A DNA stretch of 64,000 nucleotides. Origin: Bacillota bacterium (lineage in GTDB: Bacteria > Bacillota > UBA5301). Below are positions 59,563 through 64,000 of this stretch, in pieces. The number at the start of each line of letters is the position of its first letter. Within the stretch, counting starts at the first letter, position 1. The stretch spans positions 1 through 64,000 of the forward strand of contig JACDOJ010000001.1 of assembly GCA_017656135.1 (NCBI GenBank), given 5' to 3'. A program made the position numbers and the translations under genes. Below the pieces are notes generated by a model, which saw only the letters and a program-made list of their open reading frames with translations, was not told the DNA's origin and did no database searches.

Positions 59563-60906
59563 TCACTTGAGGTTGCGGATCAACTCTTTGATGGTCTTGG
59601 CGAACTCGGGATCCTGGTTTATTGTTTCTGAAATCTTTTCAAAAGCGTGTAAAACCGTAGTATGATCTCGGCCGCCGAAGGCTTCCCCGATCTTAGGCAA
59701 AGAGGCATCTGTGAGCTCTCGAGCAAGGTACATGGCTACTTGCCGGGGAAAAGCCACTGCTCGGCTTCTTTTCTTTGTTTTCATCTCTGAAACGTCAATA
59801 TTGAAATAATCTGCAACAGCCTGCTGAATGTCTTTGATCTCAATACGTTTGTTTTTCACTGCGGATAGAATGTCCTTAAGAACTTCAGTTGCCAGCTCAA
59901 GATCCACAGGCTTATTGGTCAAAGCAGAGTAGGCCACAACCCGAATTAAGGCCCCTTCCAGCTCTCTGATATTGGAATGAATATTTTCTGCGATGAAAGA
60001 AAGTACTTCCTGAGGCACCTGCATCTTTTCTAGGCGGGCCTTTTTATCCAAAATGGCTATCCTGGTTTCCAAATCAGGCGCCTGGATATCCGTGATCAGG
60101 CCCCATTCGAAACGAGAACGCAGCCTGTCTTCTAAGGTAGGAATATCCTTTGGCGGCCGGTCACTGGAGAGCACAATCTGTTTGTTGGCTTCGTGAAGTG
60201 CATTAAAGGTATGGAAAAATTCTTCCTGAGTCCTCTCCTTGCCGGCCAGAAACTGGATATCGTCTACCAGCAAAACATCGATATTGCGGTATTTATTACG
60301 GAACTCCGCAGTTTTATCATCTCTGATGGCATTGATCATGTCATTGGTGAACTGTTCTGAGGTCACGTAAACCACGTTCATTCCCGGTGAGTTCTCCAAG
60401 ACAAAGTGGCCGATGGCATGCATCAGATGGGTTTTCCCCAGTCCTACTCCACCATAGATAAAAAGGGGGTTGTAGGCCCTGGCTGGGGCCTCGGCCACCG
60501 CCAAAGAAGCAGCATGAGCAAACCTGTTGCTGTCTCCGACAACAAAGGTTTCAAAGGTGTACTTAGGGTTCAATTTGGCTTCTTCAACCTTGTTGCTCAC
60601 TTTGTCGTCTTTGGTTCCAGTTTCTTGTTTTTGTAAAGGGGGGCCCTTAGGTTTTTCCTCTGGGAGCAACACCTGCAAATTCCATTCCCTGCCGGTGACC
60701 GTATGTAAACTCTTTTCAATCAGGGGGATGTACCGGGAGACCACCCAATCCCGGGAAAACTCATTGGGTGCCTCCACCACAAAATTATTACCTGAGGTAT
60801 ACAAAGGGGTTAACCCTTTAACCCAGGTTTTGAAGCTGGTTTTGGGCATTTCAATGGCCACGATTTCCAAGGCTTTTTTCCATACTTCTTGAAGGTTGTT
60901 AGACAC
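59563..60906 (-). CDS. dnaA: chromosomal replication initiator DnaA
   Basis: [41 protein letters not shown] start. Confidence 0.99.
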   Translation of the reverse strand: MSNNLQEVWKKALEIVAIEMPKTSFKTWVKGLTPLYTSGNNFVVEAPNEFSRDWVVSRYIPLIEKSLHTVTGREWNLQVLLPEEKPKGPPLQKQETGTKDDKVSNKVEEAKLNPKYTFETFVVGDSNRFAHAASLAVAEAPARAYNPLFIYGGVGLGKTHLMHAIGHFVLENSPGMNVVYVTSEQFTNDMINAIRDDKTAEFRNKYRNIDVLLVDDIQFLAGKERTQEEFFHTFNALHEANKQIVLSSDRPPKDIPTLEDRLRSRFEWGLITDIQAPDLETRIAILDKKARLEKMQVPQEVLSFIAENIHSNIRELEGALIRVVAYSALTNKPVDLELATEVLKDILSAVKNKRIEIKDIQQAVADYFNIDVSEMKTKKRSRAVAFPRQVAMYLARELTDASLPKIGEAFGGRDHTTVLHAFEKISETINQDPEFAKTIKELIRNLK

Positions 60907-61760
60907 TAGTTCTCACCTAATAATTTTAATTTATCTCTGTTGATTAACGCGTCTAAAGCAGGATTGAGTTTGCGTTTTCCTGATTCGGCCATGACAACAA
61001 GTCCCTGGTCAGTGAGGGCCACTAAATCTCGATAGGCGGAGCTGGGGCTGGTCCCAACGTATTCTGCGATTTTCGAGGGGCCCAGGGCACCTTTCTCCAG
61101 CAAAACTGCGAGGATCGCTTTTTGGCGCTGGGAAAGGTCTTGAAGGACCTCTTTCAGCCTAATATTATCCTTGTAAGATTCACCACGGGAAAAGTCAGCT
61201 CCTCCCAGGTTTTTGGATGAAGAGGATAAATGGCTGGTGGCGGCTGCCTCAGGCAGAGAGAGCTGTACTATGGTACCACGGTCCAAGTTATCTTCAATGT
61301 GCAATCTGCCACCGATGGACTGCATCAATCTAGATACAGTGGTCAGACCGGATCCCACTCCTTTGATATACTGCCGCATCTGCGCTGTTGAGGTAGTGAA
61401 TCCAGGTTGCAGTGCTCGAATTTTGTCTGAGATTCCCGGGCCTTGATCACTTACCTGGATTCCCGTTCCGTTGGGAAAAATAGAGACGACTACCCCTTGG
61501 CAATTAGCATGGATGACATTTTCCGTTACCTCTTTTACCACGGCAAATGGGAGGTTGCCGCCGCTTTTTTGGTGGAGTGAGTAAGTGGTCTCTGCAAGAT
61601 CTTTTAAAAATTGCGCCAAGTCTGGTGATTCAAGATCCTGAATTTTGGGAGGTGTTGAAAGGTTGTCATAAATGGCGATCCGGGCTGAGTAGATAGGGCG
61701 CTTTTTACCTCTTTTTGAAATGAAATAGAACCACTTGAAATCATGTAACAATGATTTCAC
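60906..61760 (-). CDS. HATPase_c (anti-sigma/histidine-kinase-type ATPase) protein with C-terminal winged helix
   Basis: [41 protein letters not shown]...[25 protein letters not shown]-terminal [48 protein letters not shown]. Confidence 0.85.
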   Translation of the reverse strand: MKSLLHDFKWFYFISKRGKKRPIYSARIAIYDNLSTPPKIQDLESPDLAQFLKDLAETTYSLHQKSGGNLPFAVVKEVTENVIHANCQGVVVSIFPNGTGIQVSDQGPGISDKIRALQPGFTTSTAQMRQYIKGVGSGLTTVSRLMQSIGGRLHIEDNLDRGTIVQLSLPEAAATSHLSSSSKNLGGADFSRGESYKDNIRLKEVLQDLSQRQKAILAVLLEKGALGPSKIAEYVGTSPSSAYRDLVALTDQGLVVMAESGKRKLNPALDALINRDKLKLLGEN

Positions 61761-61778
61761 ACCTCTTAAGACTGATTC

Positions 61779-62181
61779 TTATCCACAAACAAAACCACCA
61801 ATCTGGTAGGGATAGTTAGGATATTCGTTATCGAGATATCCACAACCTCTTTTTTCTGAATGTGGATAAACTTTTTGGCCAGTGAATGGAAGGCTAAAAC
61901 CCCAGTAACAAAAGGGGTTTTGGATTCTTTCAGCAGTTAATAATGATACCGGGTTTTTGGAGAAATGTCTAGGATTTAAGCACAATTTCCACAGGTTTTC
62001 CACAGGCTGAGGATTCACAGAAAACCCACAAGCAAAACCAGGTTATCCCCAGAGTTATCCACAATCTCCACTGAAATCATTTCACTTTCTGCTAAAACCA
62101 CTATACCAAAGGGATCCAAGAATAAAACACAGCTATCCAAAGAATTATCCCCAAGGTTATCCACAATGTGTGGATATCCAC
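61779..62181. other. oriC segment 2 (HATPase gene-rpmH intergenic): DnaA-box cluster
   Basis: TTATCCACA 61779-61787, 62055-62063, 62157-62165; TGTGGATAA 61861-61869; TTATCCCCA 62043-62051 and 62145-62153; palindrome GTGGATATCCAC 62170-62181. Confidence 0.88.
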
Positions 62182-62187
62182 TTGTCC

Positions 62188-62216
62188 TTGACTTTGCCCT
62201 TTTGGTTGGCTATAAT
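62188..62216 (+). promoter_or_regulatory. sigma-A promoter for rpmH
   Basis: TTGACT, 17 bp spacer, TATAAT. Confidence 0.8.
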
Positions 62217-62250
62217 TTTAATGATTGTCTATATAGGGGGTGGGTGCAGC

Positions 62251-62385
62251 GTGAAAAGAACTTTTCAGCCTAACAACCGTAGGCGGAAAAAGGTTCACGG
62301 TTTTCGTCAACGGATGCGCACCCGCGCAGGTAGGCGGGTTCTGCAGCGCCGCCGTCAGCGTGGGCGTAAACGGCTGTCAGCTTAA
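62251..62385 (+). CDS. rpmH: 50S ribosomal protein L34
   Basis: GTG start; [43 protein letters not shown]; track ORF start at 62170 overlaps the promoter. Confidence 0.98.
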   Translation: MKRTFQPNNRRRKKVHGFRQRMRTRAGRRVLQRRRQRGRKRLSA

Positions 62386-62451
62386 ATGCAGGGTAGGAGG
62401 TCCAAGAGGGGCCTCTTTTTTATGTAGAAGGGTATTGAAATAGGTGCGGTA

Positions 62452-62805
62452 ATGAAAACTAACAAGTTAACCACTCTTTCCAAACAAAAGCAAATCTCCA
62501 AAGTTTTTGAAGAGGGCAGCTCTTACTCCAACCGGTTTTTTGTGGTTCGGGCTCTGCCTAATGGAGGAGATGGACCGAGGTTTGTCTTTGCGGTGGGGAA
62601 AAGGTACGGCAAGGCTGTAGAGCGTAACCGGATAAAGCGGCGAGCCCGGGAAATACTGAGACAAAATCTGGATATAATTCCTACTGGATACGATTACGCC
62701 ATAATTCCCCGGCTGCCTTGTCAAACTGGGGAGTTTGCAGAGCTGGAGACGCACTTGCTTCAGGCCCTTGCCGGTGCAGCCAGCCGAAAGGGGAATCAAC
62801 AGTGA
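62452..62805 (+). CDS. rnpA: ribonuclease P protein component
   Basis: [33 protein letters not shown]...[30 protein letters not shown]. Confidence 0.97.
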   Translation: MKTNKLTTLSKQKQISKVFEEGSSYSNRFFVVRALPNGGDGPRFVFAVGKRYGKAVERNRIKRRAREILRQNLDIIPTGYDYAIIPRLPCQTGEFAELETHLLQALAGAASRKGNQQ

Positions 62806-63014
62806 TGCAACAATTGGTGATTAGGGCTATCCAAGCCTATCAGCGATACATATCGCCTTGTAAACCTCCGTCTTGCCGGTTCTACCCAACTTGTTCCCAG
62901 TATACTTTGGAAGCCGTCCAGAAGTACGGTTGGTTGAAAGGTACTTGGTTGGGTTTGAAACGGATTTTGCGGTGCCATCCCTACCACAAAGGTGGGTATG
63001 ACCCGGTTCCGTAA
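62805..63014 (+). CDS. yidD: membrane protein insertion efficiency factor YidD
   Basis: [64 protein letters not shown]; real start ATG 62805, track start 62718. Confidence 0.96.
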   Translation: MQQLVIRAIQAYQRYISPCKPPSCRFYPTCSQYTLEAVQKYGWLKGTWLGLKRILRCHPYHKGGYDPVP

Positions 63015-63088
63015 GGTTTTATTTGCCATTAGGCAGGATTTTAAGCCCTTGGAAACAAAATTCATTTTGTTAACTTTTCTTAGACAAA

Positions 63089-63742
63089 GTGAAAGTGGGG
63101 ATGAAGCATTTGAGCTTTCTAACAGGCATTATTAGCTCTTCCCTGGAGTTTTTTCATTCTTTTACCGGAAGCTGGGGATTAGCTATTATTTTATTAACAG
63201 TTGCGATAAGATTACTGCTTTATCCGTTGACTGCCAGCCAAACCAAGAGCATGGCTGCTATGCGGGACTTGCAGCCGAAGATGAAAGAATTACAGGCTAA
63301 ATACAAGGACAAACCGGAAGAATACCAGAAACGAATGTTGGAGCTATATAAAGAGCATAAAGTTAACCCTTTAGGCGGTTGTTTGCCGGTTTTACTCCAA
63401 ATGCCCATTCTTTTCGCCCTTTTTTACGTACTTAGGGAATTTGATTTTGGCTCGCAATCCGGCTTTCTGTGGATCCAGTCCCTGAGCCAGCCTGATTCTA
63501 CCTATTTAATGCCGATTTTAACTGCGGTTACTACTTATATGCAGATGATGCTGACTCCAACGGATTCCTCTCAAAAGACGATGATGTACATCATGCCTGC
63601 CTTCATCGGTATCATCAGCATGCAATTCCCGGCAGGCCTTACTCTGTACTGGGTAGTGAGTAACATCATCGCTTACCTCCAGCAGATGGTAATCAATAAA
63701 CGTCTTTTAGGAAGCGAAGAAGAGGGGAGCGTCGCAAATTGA
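63089..63742 (+). CDS. yidC: YidC/Oxa1/SpoIIIJ membrane protein insertase (ATG at 63101 possible)
   Basis: TGSWGLAIILLTVAIRLLLYPLTASQTKSMAAMRDLQPKMKELQAKYKDKPEEYQKRMLELYKEHKVNPLGGCLPVLLQMPILFALF. Confidence 0.96.
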   Translation: MKVGMKHLSFLTGIISSSLEFFHSFTGSWGLAIILLTVAIRLLLYPLTASQTKSMAAMRDLQPKMKELQAKYKDKPEEYQKRMLELYKEHKVNPLGGCLPVLLQMPILFALFYVLREFDFGSQSGFLWIQSLSQPDSTYLMPILTAVTTYMQMMLTPTDSSQKTMMYIMPAFIGIISMQFPAGLTLYWVVSNIIAYLQQMVINKRLLGSEEEGSVAN

Positions 63743-64000
63743 GATCAGTTGAAGCCGTAGGCAGAACCGTCGAAGAAGCTATTGCCGAGGCTCTGGACCA
63801 ACTGAAGATTCAGCGGGACCAGGCCCAGATAGAAGTCATTGACGAGGGAACCAAAGGTATTTTTGGACTAATTGGCACGAAACTGGCCCGGGTCAGAGTT
63901 ACCATCAAGGACCAGACCGTTCCGGAGCCGGGGGATACGGCGCTGAAGCCAGAAACCGAAGAGGCTGAAGGTCTCCAAGCTAAAGCTGAGTGGGGTAAGA
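63739..64000 (+). CDS. jag: Jag/KhpB (SpoIIIJ-associated) protein, N-terminal part; truncated by window
   Basis: TTG start overlapping yidC stop; RSVEAVGRTVEEAIAEALDQLKIQRDQAQIEVIDEGTKGIFGLIGTKLARVRVTI. Confidence 0.9.
   Translation, partial: MRSVEAVGRTVEEAIAEALDQLKIQRDQAQIEVIDEGTKGIFGLIGTKLARVRVTIKDQTVPEPGDTALKPETEEAEGLQAKAEWGK

Noticed and set aside
61779-62018. 79-aa - ORF in the 61.8-62.0 kb region
   Set aside because: Overlaps the oriC DnaA-box cluster; no domain and no convincing SD
62041-62181. Repeated TTATCC[AC]CA motifs considered as CRISPR or other short repeat array
   Set aside because: These are 9-mer DnaA boxes in both orientations with irregular spacing next to dnaA

Overview
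This window is origin-proximal chromosome from a Clostridia-type Firmicute. No phage, transposon, CRISPR array or rRNA was recognised. The replication origin is at the right end: rpmH-rnpA-yidD-yidC-jag on the + strand, diverging from an HATPase/wHTH gene-dnaA-dnaN-yaaA-recF-remB-gyrB-gyrA on the - strand. Consensus DnaA boxes lie on both sides of dnaA. Most other genes are on the - strand. Main blocks: (1) rpsF-ssb-rpsR, DUF951, MscS; (2) an ~11 kb gap-free gene run behind a tandem glycine riboswitch: gcvT-gcvH-gcvPA-gcvPB, two radical-SAM genes, a LipM/LplA-type protein, a MetH activation protein, MetH and MetF. The radical-SAM pair is a candidate LipS1/LipS2 split lipoyl synthase; (3) B12-dependent RNR (nrdJ) with a paired NrdR-box motif; (4) a GGDEF protein, a divergent endonuclease-III-like protein, and a VTE5/VTE6-like fused polyprenol kinase candidate; (5) a yaa/yab-like block (tatD, metG, abrB, rsmI, ricT, holB, yaaR, yaaQ, tmk, R3H ATPase, Orn/Lys/Arg decarboxylase, gin); (6) a complete selenocysteine island (selB, selA, selD, selC tRNA) next to a TAT-exported FdnGHI-type formate dehydrogenase and fdhE. 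selD and fdhA each contain an in-frame UGA in the expected Sec context, so the ORF track splits or truncates both. No completely unknown multi-gene system was proven. The best leads are the glycine-riboswitch/split lipoyl synthase operon, the HATPase-wHTH gene coupled to dnaA, the VTE5-VTE6 fusion, the degenerate EndoIII-like protein, and a MurE-like ligase without the DNPR motif. All calls come from reading the sequence; no database search was run.
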